A DNA stretch of 64,000 nt from Methylobacterium sp. Leaf117 (GTDB lineage: Bacteria > Pseudomonadota > Alphaproteobacteria > Rhizobiales > Beijerinckiaceae), in NCBI RefSeq assembly GCF_001422985.1, contig NZ_LMNL01000023.1:382516-446515 (forward strand), read 5' to 3'. The notes beneath the pieces are model-generated. The model was not told the origin of the DNA, searched no databases, and worked only from the letters and a program-made list of their open reading frames with translations. How positions within the stretch are numbered: the stretch's first letter is position 1; the number at the start of each line of letters is the position of its first letter. Of the stretch, positions 1-9,054 are shown piece after piece. A program made the position numbers and the translations under genes.

Positions 1-18
1 GACCACTACCGCTACTGA
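1..18 (+). CDS. ahcY: 3' end of probable adenosylhomocysteinase (partial)
   Basis: The first 18 bases read Asp-His-Tyr-Arg-Tyr-stop in frame 1. This matches the conserved C-terminus of S-adenosylhomocysteine hydrolase (usually KPDHYRY), which hydrolyses SAH to adenosine and homocysteine. A strong terminator hairpin follows at once, as expected after a gene end. In related Alphaproteobacteria ahcY commonly lies beside divL or the HPr operon, which fits. Only five codons are visible, so the call rests on a short but characteristic tail plus context. Confidence 0.55.
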   Translation, partial: DHYRY

Positions 19-368
19 GCCCGGTGCGGTGCCCTCCGGGGCACCGTCCGACGCTTGACGCGGCGCGCGAAGCCCGGCCATGTGCCGGGCTTCTTGCGTT
101 TTGCCAGCCGTATTGCGTTGCGCCGAGCCTGAGGGTGTTCGGACCCGCGGCGCGTTTCCGGGCGCCGCAGTGTGGCTTTTCTGCGCCCTCCGCCGCCCAT
201 CGCCCTTGAAGGCTCTAAAGTTAAGCTTAACCCTCTTCCGGGAGGATTCCGCCTCGCGCTAGTGTGGGCGGATTCCTCAGATGGAGTGGCCCGCAGCCGG
301 CCTTCAGGCGGCTGCGGGAAGGGCGCGCTTTGGCGTCTCATCGAAGATTCGTGGAGGCGGGACGGATC
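19..368. other. Intergenic region upstream of divL
   Basis: This 350-bp gap holds the terminator at 69-99, the palindrome TTAAGCTTAA at 221-230 ending in the half-site TTAACC, and GANTC sites (GATTC) near 244 and 270. TTAA repeats and GANTC are the recognition elements of the alphaproteobacterial cell-cycle factors CtrA and CcrM, but the 2-bp spacing here is not the usual TTAA-N7-TTAA. No gene is seen. Confidence 0.4.
69..99 (+). terminator. Rho-independent terminator after ahcY tail
   Basis: A perfect 10-bp stem (GAAGCCCGGC at 69-78 and GCCGGGCTTC at 84-93) with a 5-nt loop is followed by TTGCGTTTT. It sits about 50 bp after the stop of the partial upstream gene. A second GC-rich hairpin lies just before it at about 24-48. 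Confidence 0.7.
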
Positions 369-2867
369 ATGAGGGTCGATCGAGCGGCGCGCATTCTGCT
401 GTGCGTCGGCTCCCTTGTCGTCGCCGTCGCCGGCACTCCGGCGCGCGCGGCCGGACCGGGGATAGACGTCAGTGCTGTCGCATCGGGGGTCGGGCAGTAC
501 ACGCACAACGCGGCCGGGCTTGCGATCCTCATCGGCCTGACGGTGTTCGCCACCATCGTCGCCCTGCTGCACATGCGCGAGCGCAGCCGCTGGACCCGGC
601 GCGAGCGCGACCTCGTCAACGAACTCTCGGCGTTGCGCGAATCGCACGACCGTGCCGAGATGCTGCTCAACGCCGAGCGCCAGGTGCTGGTGACGTGGTC
701 CGGCCGCGGAACGCCGACGGTCGAGGGCGATATCGGCCTGATCGACGGCAAGCGCGCCGCCGCCGGCCCGCTTGCGGGCTTCCTCAGCTTCGAGACCTGG
801 CTGCACGCGGTCGACGCCGATGCGCTCAACACGGCGGTCGAGGCCCTGCGAGCGCGCGGAACCGGGTTCCGCCTGAGCCTGCGCACCCAGTCCGGCCGCT
901 TCATCGACGCGCATGGGCAGGCCCTGTCCGGCCGCGCGATCCTGCGCCTGCGCGAGACCACGGACGAAAAGCGCGAACTGATCGACCTGCGTCTCACCCT
1001 TTACGAGGCCAAGCGCGGCCTCTCCGCCCTGGGCAGCCTCCTCGACGCGATCCCGCAGCCGGTCTGGCGCCGCAACCGCGACGGCGCCCTGGCCTGGGTC
1101 AACCTCGCCTACGTGGCGGCGGTGGAGGCAGGGACCCGCGAGAACGCCCTCGAGGGCGGCGTCGAGCTGCTCGACCGGCAGGCGCGCGAGTTCATCGCCC
1201 GTGACGATGCCGCCCGGCTCGCCGCCGGCGGTCGCGCCGCCCATCGCCTTTCCGCCGTCGTGGCCGGCGGGCGCCGGACCCTGGACGTGACCGAGACCGC
1301 GATCGAGACCGGCCGCGTCGGCATCGCGGTCGACGTCTCGGAGCTGGAAAGCGTGCGCGCCGACCTCCAGCGCCAGATGGACGCCAATGTCCGCACCCTC
1401 GATCAGTTGCCGACCGCCGTGGCGATGTTCGACGCCCGCCAGCGCCTGATCTTCCACAACACCGCCTATCGCCAGCTCTGGGACCTCGATCAGGCTTTCC
1501 TCGACAGCCGCCCCCTCGACGGCGAGATCCTCGACCGGCTGCGGGCCCTGCGCAAATTGCCCGAACAGGCCGACTTCAAGTCCTGGAAGGCCGACGTGCT
1601 GGCCGCCTATCGCGCGGTCGAGGCCAACGAAGCCTGGTGGTACCTGCCCGACGGGCGCTCCCTCCGGGTCGTCGCCGACCCCAACCCGCAGGGCGGCCTG
1701 ACCTACCTGTTCGACGACGTTTCCGAGAACATGAAGCTCGAGTCGCGCTACAACGCGCTGATGCGGGTGCAGGCCGAGACCCTCGACACCCTCAAGGAGC
1801 CCGTGGCGGTGTTCGGCGCCGATGGCCGCCTCACCTTCGCCAACCGTGCCTTCGCCACCCTGTGGCGCCTCGACCCCGAGACCCTGGGCGAGCGTCCCCG
1901 GGTCGATGCGGTCATCGCCGCCTGCCAGACGCTCTCGCCCGACGAGGACCCGTGGATCGACATCCGCGGTGCCATCACGGGGCTCGAGAGCCGCGCCGGT
2001 CTGACCTGTCGCCTGGAGATCGTCGACGGCACGGTGCTGGATTGCGCCGCCCAGCCGCTGCCCGAGGGCGCGACCCTGCTCACCCTGATCGACGTCACCG
2101 CCAGCGTGAACGTCGAGCGCGCGCTGACCGACAAGAACGACGCCCTGGAGCGCACCTCGCAGCTGCGCGACACCTTCGTGAACCACGTCTCCTACGAGCT
2201 GCGCTCGCCACTCACCAACATCATCGGCTTCACCCAGCTCCTCGGCGACGAGACGGTGGGCGCCCTCAACGAGCGCCAGCGCGAATATTCCGGTCACATC
2301 ATGCGCTCGTCGGGCGCGCTGCTGGTGATGATCAACGACATCCTCGACCTCGCCTCCATCGATGCCGGCTCGCTCGAACTGTCCCGGGAGGTGGTCGACG
2401 TCCGTTCCACCGTCGACGCCGCCGTGCGCGGCCTGGAGGACCGGCTCGCCGATTCCGCCATCACCCTCGACCTCGACGTGCCCGACGACGTTGGCAGCTT
2501 CGTCGCCGACGGCAAGCGCGTGCGCCAGATCCTGTTCAATCTCCTGTCGAACGCGGTCGGCTTCTCGTCGCCGGGCCAGCAGGTCCGCGTCGAGGTCCGG
2601 CGCAACGCCGCCGAACTCACCCTGGCGGTGGTGGACCAGGGCCAGGGCATGCCGGACGAGGTCGCCGCGCGGGTGTTCGACCGGTTCGAGAGCAACACCC
2701 TGGGCACGCGCCATCGCGGGGTCGGGCTCGGTCTGTCGATCGTCCGGTCGTTCGTGGAACTGCATGGCGGCCGCGTCAGCCTGGAATCGGCCCCGGGCGC
2801 GGGCACCCGCGTCACCTGCACCTTTCCCATCAGCGAGCCGAGCGCGCGGCGGGATGCCGCCGAGTAG
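369..2867 (+). CDS. divL: DivL-like PAS-domain pseudo-histidine kinase (Tyr in the H-box)
   Basis: 832-residue membrane-anchored sensor kinase homologue. Residues 1-27 look like a signal peptide and about 48-68 form a membrane helix. Several PAS-like segments follow, then a dimerisation domain. Where normal kinases have Ser-His-Glu-Leu-Arg, this one has Ser-Tyr-Glu-Leu-Arg, with Tyr609 in the phospho-acceptor position, the hallmark of DivL. The ATP-binding domain is intact: N-box near 720-735, DQGQG near 755, GVGLGLSIV near 784. In Caulobacter, DivL binds phospho-DivK and modulates CckA and so CtrA. The ATG at 369 was chosen because the exported N-terminus begins there; a longer reading from 264 lacks support. 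Neighbouring tsaE-amgK, murU and addBA match the usual alphaproteobacterial surroundings of divL. Confidence 0.88.
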   Translation: MRVDRAARILLCVGSLVVAVAGTPARAAGPGIDVSAVASGVGQYTHNAAGLAILIGLTVFATIVALLHMRERSRWTRRERDLVNELSALRESHDRAEMLLNAERQVLVTWSGRGTPTVEGDIGLIDGKRAAAGPLAGFLSFETWLHAVDADALNTAVEALRARGTGFRLSLRTQSGRFIDAHGQALSGRAILRLRETTDEKRELIDLRLTLYEAKRGLSALGSLLDAIPQPVWRRNRDGALAWVNLAYVAAVEAGTRENALEGGVELLDRQAREFIARDDAARLAAGGRAAHRLSAVVAGGRRTLDVTETAIETGRVGIAVDVSELESVRADLQRQMDANVRTLDQLPTAVAMFDARQRLIFHNTAYRQLWDLDQAFLDSRPLDGEILDRLRALRKLPEQADFKSWKADVLAAYRAVEANEAWWYLPDGRSLRVVADPNPQGGLTYLFDDVSENMKLESRYNALMRVQAETLDTLKEPVAVFGADGRLTFANRAFATLWRLDPETLGERPRVDAVIAACQTLSPDEDPWIDIRGAITGLESRAGLTCRLEIVDGTVLDCAAQPLPEGATLLTLIDVTASVNVERALTDKNDALERTSQLRDTFVNHVSYELRSPLTNIIGFTQLLGDETVGALNERQREYSGHIMRSSGALLVMINDILDLASIDAGSLELSREVVDVRSTVDAAVRGLEDRLADSAITLDLDVPDDVGSFVADGKRVRQILFNLLSNAVGFSSPGQQVRVEVRRNAAELTLAVVDQGQGMPDEVAARVFDRFESNTLGTRHRGVGLGLSIVRSFVELHGGRVSLESAPGAGTRVTCTFPISEPSARRDAAE

Positions 2868-2901
2868 CGGCCTTCGTCGGACCAACGACTCGATGACCGT
2901 T

Positions 2902-2935
2902 GGGAAGGAGCCTTGGACCGACGGGAGGGAGCCTT
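2902..2935. repeat. 21-bp-period imperfect direct repeat
   Basis: Two near-identical 13-mers, GGGAAGGAGCCTT (2902-2914) and GGGAGGGAGCCTT (2923-2935), are spaced 21 bp apart between divL and tsaE. Function unknown. Confidence 0.5.
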
Positions 2936-3037
2936 CGTGGGTCCCGCGATTTGGTTAAGGATGCGCCGGTATGACAGCGTGTCTCCGCGCGATCCGGGTC
3001 CGATCGCGACGGCGCACGGCCATGAAGGAGTTGGGCG

Positions 3038-4621
3038 TTGAACGAGGATGGTGCCGACACACCCCAGCGTGAGGTGAAATCGGCCTGGGAGATCATGCTC
3101 CCGGAGGAGGGCGCCACCGAGGATCTCGGCCGCTTCCTCGCCGAGTTCCTGGTGCCGGGCGACATTGTCGCCCTGTCCGGCGGCCTCGGCGGCGGCAAGA
3201 CCACCCTGGCCCGCGCGCTGATCCGCGAACTGGTCGGCGATCCGGCTCTCGATGTGCCGAGCCCGACCTTCACGCTGATGCAGCCCTACGAAGCGGCCAA
3301 CGGTCGCCCGATCGTGCATGCCGACCTGTACCGCCTGCGCAGCCCCGACGAACTCGTCGAACTCGGCTTCGACGAGATGGCCGAGACCGCCATCACGTTG
3401 GTGGAATGGCCTGAGCGCCTCGGCCCCCGCGACGCGCCGATGTTGTGGATCGACCTCTCGCTCCGGGCCGAGTTCGGCGATGGCGCCCGCTTCGCCCGCA
3501 TCGACGGCAGCGGTGGCATGGACGCGCGACTCAAGCGGGCTCGCGCCCTCCGGCTCCTCCTGGTCCGCAGCGGCTGGGACGAGGCCACCCGCATCAACAT
3601 GCAGGGCGATGCCTCGTCGCGCGCCTACGAGCGGCTGGTGAAGCCGGACGGGAAGAGCGCGGTGCTGATGATCTCGCCGCCCCGTCCGGACGGCCCGCCG
3701 GTGCGCAACGGCCGCCCCTACAGCGCCATCGTCAAGCTCGCCGAGACCGTGCATGCCTTCGTGGGCGTCGACCGGGGCCTGCGTGCCCTCGGCTTCTCGG
3801 CGCCGCGGATCTACGGCGAGGACCTCGCCGAGGGCCTGCTGATCATCGAGGACCTCGGCTCCGAGCCGGTGGTGGATGCCAATGGCCCCCGTCCGGAGCG
3901 CTACGCCGAGGCGGTGCGCCTGCTGGCGAAGCTCCACGCCACCGAACTCCCCGGCGTCCTGCCGGTGGCCGACGGGATCGACCACGTGCTCCCGCCCTAT
4001 GACCTCGAAGCCCTGGTGTTCGAGACCGAGCTGCTGCCCGACTGGTACTGCCCGTCGGTCCGGGGCGGCGAGCTGCCCCATGCCGCCCGGTCCGAGTTTG
4101 TGGCCCTGTGGGCGGAGGTGCTCGACAGCATCAAGCCCGATCGCCCGACCTGGACTCTGCGCGACTATCACTCGCCGAACCTGATCTGGCTGCCGGACCG
4201 CGAGGGGCTGGAGCGCATCGGCGTCATCGACTTCCAGGACGCGGTCCTGGGTCATCCCGCCTACGATGTCGCCTCGCTGCTTCAGGACGCGCGGGTCGAT
4301 GCGACCGCCGAGTTCGAACTGCGCCTGCTCGGGCTCTACGTCCGCGAGCGCCGGGCCCGCGAGCCCGAGTTCGACATGCAGACCTTCGCCCGGGCCTACG
4401 CGGTGCTGGCGGCCCAGCGCGCCACCAAGATCCTCGGCATCTTCGCCCGCCTCGACCGGCGCGACGGCAAGCCCGGCTACCTTGCCCACCTGCCGCGCAT
4501 CGAGGCCTATCTCGCCCGCAACCTCAACCACCCGGCCCTGACCCGCCTGCGCCTGTGGCACGAGGCGCACCTGCCGCATCTCGTGCCGAAGGCCGCCCCG
4601 GACGCGGCCGAGGAGGCGTGA
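3038..4621 (+). CDS. tsaE: TsaE - anomeric sugar kinase (AmgK-like) fusion
   Basis: 527-residue two-domain protein. Residues 1 to about 165 are TsaE, the ATPase of the t6A37 tRNA-modification complex, with Walker A GGLGGGKTT at 48-56 and the PSPTF motif. From about 170 onward lies an aminoglycoside-phosphotransferase-fold kinase with the catalytic loop RDYHSPN (Asp376) and the metal-binding IDFQD (Asp398). This half resembles AmgK, which phosphorylates MurNAc/GlcNAc at C1 during cell-wall recycling. The MurU-like nucleotidyltransferase two genes downstream supports that. The start is TTG, backed by AAGGAG seven bases upstream. To my knowledge such fusions occur across Alphaproteobacteria. The TsaE half is certain; the substrate of the kinase half is inferred. 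Confidence 0.87.
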   Translation: MNEDGADTPQREVKSAWEIMLPEEGATEDLGRFLAEFLVPGDIVALSGGLGGGKTTLARALIRELVGDPALDVPSPTFTLMQPYEAANGRPIVHADLYRLRSPDELVELGFDEMAETAITLVEWPERLGPRDAPMLWIDLSLRAEFGDGARFARIDGSGGMDARLKRARALRLLLVRSGWDEATRINMQGDASSRAYERLVKPDGKSAVLMISPPRPDGPPVRNGRPYSAIVKLAETVHAFVGVDRGLRALGFSAPRIYGEDLAEGLLIIEDLGSEPVVDANGPRPERYAEAVRLLAKLHATELPGVLPVADGIDHVLPPYDLEALVFETELLPDWYCPSVRGGELPHAARSEFVALWAEVLDSIKPDRPTWTLRDYHSPNLIWLPDREGLERIGVIDFQDAVLGHPAYDVASLLQDARVDATAEFELRLLGLYVRERRAREPEFDMQTFARAYAVLAAQRATKILGIFARLDRRDGKPGYLAHLPRIEAYLARNLNHPALTRLRLWHEAHLPHLVPKAAPDAAEEA

Positions 4622-4629
4622 GACCCAGG

Positions 4630-5055
4630 ATGCAGCCCCGCCTCACCCTCCTCACCCTCGGAGTTGCCGATCTCACCCGGGCCGTGCGCTTTTACGAGGC
4701 CTTGGGCTGGACGCGCTCGACCTATGCGACGGAGGGCGTCGCCTTCTTTCAGGTCGGCGGCCTCGTGCTGTCCCTGTATCCGCGCGCGGCCCTGGCCGGG
4801 GATGCGGGAATCGCCCCGCAGGGCCATGGCTTCCGGGGCTTCGCGCTCGCCTACAACACCGCGAGCCGGGCCGAGACGGACGCTGTGCTGACGCGGGCGG
4901 TCGAGGCGGGCGCCACCCTGGTGAAACCGGCGGAGGACGCGTTCTGGGGCGGCTATTCCGGCTACTTCTCCGATCCCGACGGTGCGCTCTGGGAGGTGGC
5001 CTGGAACCCGGACTTGCTGCCCCTGGCCGATGGCAGCGTACGCTTGCCCGCCTGA
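4630..5055 (+). CDS. VOC (glyoxalase/bleomycin-resistance-like) family protein
   Basis: 141-residue single-domain vicinal-oxygen-chelate fold protein. The N-terminal half reads as the usual strand-helix pattern (LTLGVADLTRAVRFYEALG) and the C-terminal half ends with the family signature of a short YFSDPDGALWEVAWNP segment. VOC proteins are usually dimeric metal-dependent lyases, isomerases, dioxygenases or drug-binding proteins. The substrate cannot be read from the sequence. It lies 8 bp after tsaE-amgK and 36 bp before the MurU-like gene, so it is probably in the same transcript, but a role in sugar recycling is not established. Confidence 0.8.
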   Translation: MQPRLTLLTLGVADLTRAVRFYEALGWTRSTYATEGVAFFQVGGLVLSLYPRAALAGDAGIAPQGHGFRGFALAYNTASRAETDAVLTRAVEAGATLVKPAEDAFWGGYSGYFSDPDGALWEVAWNPDLLPLADGSVRLPA

Positions 5056-5091
5056 GCCGATCCCATCCCGACCCGACGAGACGAAGCCACC

Positions 5092-5829
5092 ATGTCCGAC
5101 GCTGCTCCCATCACCCGCGCCTTCGTCCTCGCGGCCGGACTCGGCAAGCGCATGCGCCCGATCACCGCGACGGTGCCCAAACCCCTGGTGGAGGTGGCCG
5201 GCCGCGCGCTGCTCGACCACGCCCTCGACCGGGCGGCCGAGGGCGGCATCACCGACGCCGTGGTCAACGTCCACTACCTCGCCGACCTGATCGAGGGCCA
5301 TGTCGGCAAGCGCCGGACCGCGCCCGCGATCGTGATCTCGGACGAGCGTGAGTCTTTGCTGGAGACGGGCGGCGGGGTGAAGAAGGCGCTGCCGCTCCTC
5401 GGCGACACGCCCTTCGTCGTCTTCAACGCCGATTCGTTCTGGCTGGAGGGGCCGGAATCGAATCTCGGCCGCCTGATCGCCGCCTGGGACCCGGAGGCGA
5501 TGGACATCCTGCTCCTGGTCGCCCCCACCGCCACCAGCCTCGGCTACGAGGGCGGCGGCGATTTCGTCATGACCTCGTCCGGCGCTCTCGAGCGGCGCGG
5601 CGAACGAGAGGTGGCGCCCTTCATCTACGCGGGCGTCGCGATCCTGAAGCCGGCGCTGTTCGCGGACACGCCCGAGGGCGCGTTCTCCCTCAACCTGCTG
5701 TTCGACCGCGCCATCGCGGCCGGGCGCCTGTACGGGCTCCGTCTCGACGGACAATGGCTCCATGTCGGAACGCCGGAAGCGATCACCGCCGCCGAGGCCC
5801 GCGTGAAGTCGACGGCGCCGGTGGTCTGA
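5092..5829 (+). CDS. murU: MurNAc-1-phosphate uridylyltransferase-like nucleotidyltransferase
   Basis: 245-residue sugar-phosphate nucleotidyltransferase with the N-terminal signature AAGLGKRMRPITATVPKPL (about residues 14-32), in which the Gly-rich loop binds the nucleotide and Arg/Lys hold phosphates. Asp in FNADSFW (about residue 110) is the expected metal ligand. The length suits MurU rather than a longer GlmU or glucose-1-phosphate thymidylyltransferase with a hexapeptide domain. Placed just after an AmgK-like kinase, it most likely makes UDP-MurNAc from MurNAc-1-phosphate, bypassing de novo synthesis. A mannose-1-phosphate guanylyltransferase-like activity is the alternative. Confidence 0.78.
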   Translation: MSDAAPITRAFVLAAGLGKRMRPITATVPKPLVEVAGRALLDHALDRAAEGGITDAVVNVHYLADLIEGHVGKRRTAPAIVISDERESLLETGGGVKKALPLLGDTPFVVFNADSFWLEGPESNLGRLIAAWDPEAMDILLLVAPTATSLGYEGGGDFVMTSSGALERRGEREVAPFIYAGVAILKPALFADTPEGAFSLNLLFDRAIAAGRLYGLRLDGQWLHVGTPEAITAAEARVKSTAPVV

Positions 5830-5881
5830 AGCGCTCGGGGATCGTTAGGGCGCCGCATTCCAGGCGGCGCCATTTGGTGGC

Positions 5882-8800
5882 ATGGATCATGGCATGCCGA
5901 CCTCCGACGAATCCCACGTCTTCACCATTCCGCCTGCCGCGCCCTTCCTGCCGACCCTGGCCGAGGCCCTGATCTCCGGGCGGCTGGTCGGCGACATCGG
6001 CAGCGATCCCTACGCGCTCGCTTCCGTCACCGTCTATCTGCCGACTCAGAGGGCGGTGCGTGCCCTCTCGGCGATCCTGGCGGCGCGGCTGGGACAGGCG
6101 GCCCTCCTGCCGCGCATGGTGCCCCTCGGCGAGGCGGACGAGGCGGAACTCGATCTTGCCGCCAATCCGCTCCTGGAGAACGGACCGGACCTGCTCGCCC
6201 CGGCCATGCCGCCTCTGGAGCGTCGGCTGATCCTGGCGCGCCTGGTACAGAGCTGGGCCGAGGCGGTGGACCGCACCTTGCTGCCCATCGACGACGACGT
6301 GCCGTTCCTGGTGCCGTCCTCCCCGGCCGACGCGATCGGTCTCGCCGCCGACCTCGAACGCCTGATGGACGCCCTCACGGTGGAGGGCCTGCCCTGGGCC
6401 GAGATCGGAGGCGCGGTCGAGGCCGAGTACTCGCGCTATTTCGGCCTGACCCTGGATTTCGTGAAGATCGCCGCCGAGGCGTGGCCCGGTATCCTGGCCG
6501 AGCGCGGCATGAGCGACCCGGTGTCCCGTTCCCGCCGGCTCGTCCTGGCCGAGGCCGAGCGCCTCGCCCGCGAGCGCCCGGGCGACCCGGTGATCGTGGC
6601 CGGTTCGACCGGCTCGGTGCCGGCGACCGCCCGCCTCATCGGCGCGGTGGCGGGCCTGCCGCGTGGCGCCGTGGTGCTGCCGGGGCTCGATTCCGACCTC
6701 GATGCCTCCGGCTGGGACGCCATCGAGACCGGCGAGGGGTTCTCGCGGGAGATCGCCCACGGCCATCCCCAGGCGATCCTGCATCGCCTGCTCGGGCCGG
6801 GCTGTCTGAACCTGGACCGGTCGCGGGTGGTCGCCCTCGGCGACCCCTCCGCCGAGGGCCGCGCCCGCTTCGGCCTGCTGTCGCAGGCCCTGCGCCCGGC
6901 CGAGACCACCGAGGCCTGGGCCGATCTCGATCCGCCCGACCGCGCGGCCCTGGCGGAGGCCGGGATGCAGGGGCTCGCCGTGGTCGAGGCCACCGACGAG
7001 CGGGAGGAGGCGCTGATCATCGCCATCGCGCTCCGGGAGACCCTGGAAGTGCCGGGCGCCACGGCGGCCCTGGTCACGCCGGACCGGGCCCTGGCCGTAC
7101 GGGTCGCGGCCGAACTGGCGCGCTGGGGGATCGTCGCCGAGGATTCCGGGGGCGAGGCCCTGTCGCGCAGCCGGGCCGGGCGTCTCGCCCGGCTCGCCGC
7201 GGAACTGGCCGCCGATCTGGAGCCGGCCCGGCTCATCACGCTCCTGTCGCACCCGTATGTCCGGCTCGGCCTGCCCCGCAGCGACGTGGTGCGGGCCGCC
7301 GCCGCCCTGGAGATCGGCACCCTGCGCGGCCCCGCCCCGGCGCCGGGCTTCGCGGGCCTGCGCGAGGCCCTGGCCGATCAGCGGGCCGCCACCGGACGGC
7401 GCCCGCGCGCCAAGCGCCGCCTGACTGAAAAGGACTGGGATCTGGCCGCCGATCTCCTGGATCGGTTGCAACTGGCCTTCACGGGATTTCTCGACGTCGA
7501 CCATCGGGGCGTCGGGAATCTCGTCGCCTACGCGGCGAACCACCGTGCCACCTTCGACATGTTGATCGATGCGGCCGAAGGCGAGACCGTCGACGACGCT
7601 TCCCTCGGGGTGCTCGACGCCCTGTTCGACGATCTTGAGATGGCCGAGCCCGGCCTTCTGCCCGGGCGCTTCGGCGATTATCCGGCCTTCTTCACCGCGC
7701 TCGCCCGCGAACGCCTGGTCGCCTGCAGCGACGGGCGCCCGCATCCGCGCCTGCGCATCCTCGGCCTGCTCGAAGCCCGCCTGATGAGCGTCGACCGCGT
7801 GGTGCTCGGTGGCCTCGACGAGGGCGTCTGGCCGATGAAGACGACCACCGACGCCTTCCTCAACCGGCCCATGCGCGAGCGCATCGGCCTTAACCCGCCC
7901 GAGCGCCGCATCGGCCAGAGCGCGCACGACTTCGTCCAGGCTCTGGGCCACCACGACGCCCTCGTCACCCGGGCGGCCAAGCGCGAGGGCGCGCCGACCG
8001 TGCCGTCGCGCTTCCTCCAGCGCCTGCGCGCCTTCAGCGGAGAGGCGTGCTGGAATCGGGCACTCGGGGCCGGGCGCCGCTTCTCGGCCTACGCGGCCGC
8101 CCTCGACCAAGGCACCGGCCCGGCCCAGCCGCGCCTGAAGCAGCCGCGGCCGAAGCCCGATCCGGCGCTGTTCCCGCGCTCGCTCAGCGTCACCGAGGTC
8201 GAGACCCTGGTGCGCGACCCCTACGTCATCTTCGCCCGGCACGTGCTCGGCCTCGACCCCCTCGATCCGGTGGCGGCCGAACCCGGCGCCGCCGATCGGG
8301 GCACGCTGATCCACGACATTCTCGGACAATTCGCCGAGGACCATCCCGAGGCCCTGCCGGACGCCGCCGTGGAGCGGCTGTTCAACCTCGCGCTCAACGC
8401 CTTCCGGCCGATCTCGGACACCTACCCGGAGCTCTATGCCGAGTGGTGGCCGCGCTACGAGCGGCTGGCGTCCAAATTCCTCGACTGGGAGACCGAGCGG
8501 CGCGCGGATGTGGCCAGGGTCCATCCCGAGATCTCGGGCCAATGGGTGATCCCCATGGGGACCGAGAGCTTCACCCTGCGGGCCCGTGCCGACCGGATCG
8601 AGCGCCGCCGCGACGGAGGCGCCTGCATCGTCGACTTCAAGACCGGTTTGCCACCGAGCAACAAGGAGGTCTTCGCCGGTTTCTCGCCCCAGCTCACCCT
8701 GGAGGCCGCCATGCTCATGGCGGGCGCCTTCGAGGGCTTCCCGGCCAGTACGCTGACGCCCGATCTCCTCTACGTCCACGCCTCGGGCGGCCGCAAACCG

Positions 8801-9022
8801 TTCGAGCCGCTGGCCGTGAAGGCCCCGCGCGGCGACGAGCGCGAGGTCCCGGCCATCGTGACCGAGCATGTCGCCCGCTTCCGCGGCCTGGTCGCCCGTT
8901 TCCTCACGGGCGAGGCCGCCTACACCTCGCGGCCCTACCCGAAATACGCCAAGTCCTACGGCGATTACGACCACCTGGCCCGGGTGCTCGAATGGTCCCT
9001 CGGCGGCGAGGGCGAAGGCTGA
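5882..9022 (+). CDS. addB: Double-strand break repair protein AddB
   Basis: 1046-residue AddB of the alphaproteobacterial AddAB helicase-nuclease, which resects DNA ends before RecA loading. The N-terminus (HVFTIPPAAPFLPTLAEAL) is typical of the rhizobial AddB family. The C-terminal RecB-type nuclease motif, Asp-Phe-Lys-Thr-Gly, lies near residue 916, followed by a QLTLEAAM segment. I see no Cys cluster like the iron-sulfur site of Bacillus AddB and no obvious Walker A, consistent with the family. An alternative ATG lies at 5894. Unusually, addB is not followed directly by addA: a toxin-antitoxin pair lies between. Confidence 0.93.
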   Translation: MDHGMPTSDESHVFTIPPAAPFLPTLAEALISGRLVGDIGSDPYALASVTVYLPTQRAVRALSAILAARLGQAALLPRMVPLGEADEAELDLAANPLLENGPDLLAPAMPPLERRLILARLVQSWAEAVDRTLLPIDDDVPFLVPSSPADAIGLAADLERLMDALTVEGLPWAEIGGAVEAEYSRYFGLTLDFVKIAAEAWPGILAERGMSDPVSRSRRLVLAEAERLARERPGDPVIVAGSTGSVPATARLIGAVAGLPRGAVVLPGLDSDLDASGWDAIETGEGFSREIAHGHPQAILHRLLGPGCLNLDRSRVVALGDPSAEGRARFGLLSQALRPAETTEAWADLDPPDRAALAEAGMQGLAVVEATDEREEALIIAIALRETLEVPGATAALVTPDRALAVRVAAELARWGIVAEDSGGEALSRSRAGRLARLAAELAADLEPARLITLLSHPYVRLGLPRSDVVRAAAALEIGTLRGPAPAPGFAGLREALADQRAATGRRPRAKRRLTEKDWDLAADLLDRLQLAFTGFLDVDHRGVGNLVAYAANHRATFDMLIDAAEGETVDDASLGVLDALFDDLEMAEPGLLPGRFGDYPAFFTALARERLVACSDGRPHPRLRILGLLEARLMSVDRVVLGGLDEGVWPMKTTTDAFLNRPMRERIGLNPPERRIGQSAHDFVQALGHHDALVTRAAKREGAPTVPSRFLQRLRAFSGEACWNRALGAGRRFSAYAAALDQGTGPAQPRLKQPRPKPDPALFPRSLSVTEVETLVRDPYVIFARHVLGLDPLDPVAAEPGAADRGTLIHDILGQFAEDHPEALPDAAVERLFNLALNAFRPISDTYPELYAEWWPRYERLASKFLDWETERRADVARVHPEISGQWVIPMGTESFTLRARADRIERRRDGGACIVDFKTGLPPSNKEVFAGFSPQLTLEAAMLMAGAFEGFPASTLTPDLLYVHASGGRKPFEPLAVKAPRGDEREVPAIVTEHVARFRGLVARFLTGEAAYTSRPYPKYAKSYGDYDHLARVLEWSLGGEGEG

Positions 9023-9054
9023 GGTGGGTCCATGGGATGACCCGGAAGACGCAC

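Noticed and set aside
12-2885. 957-residue open frame on the minus strand opposite divL
   Set aside because: Long antisense frames are expected in high-GC coding DNA. The composition is Ala/Gly/Arg/Val-rich with no domain, while the plus strand encodes a clear kinase.
5783-8974. 1063-residue minus-strand frame opposite addB
   Set aside because: Low-complexity antisense shadow; AddB motifs are on the plus strand.
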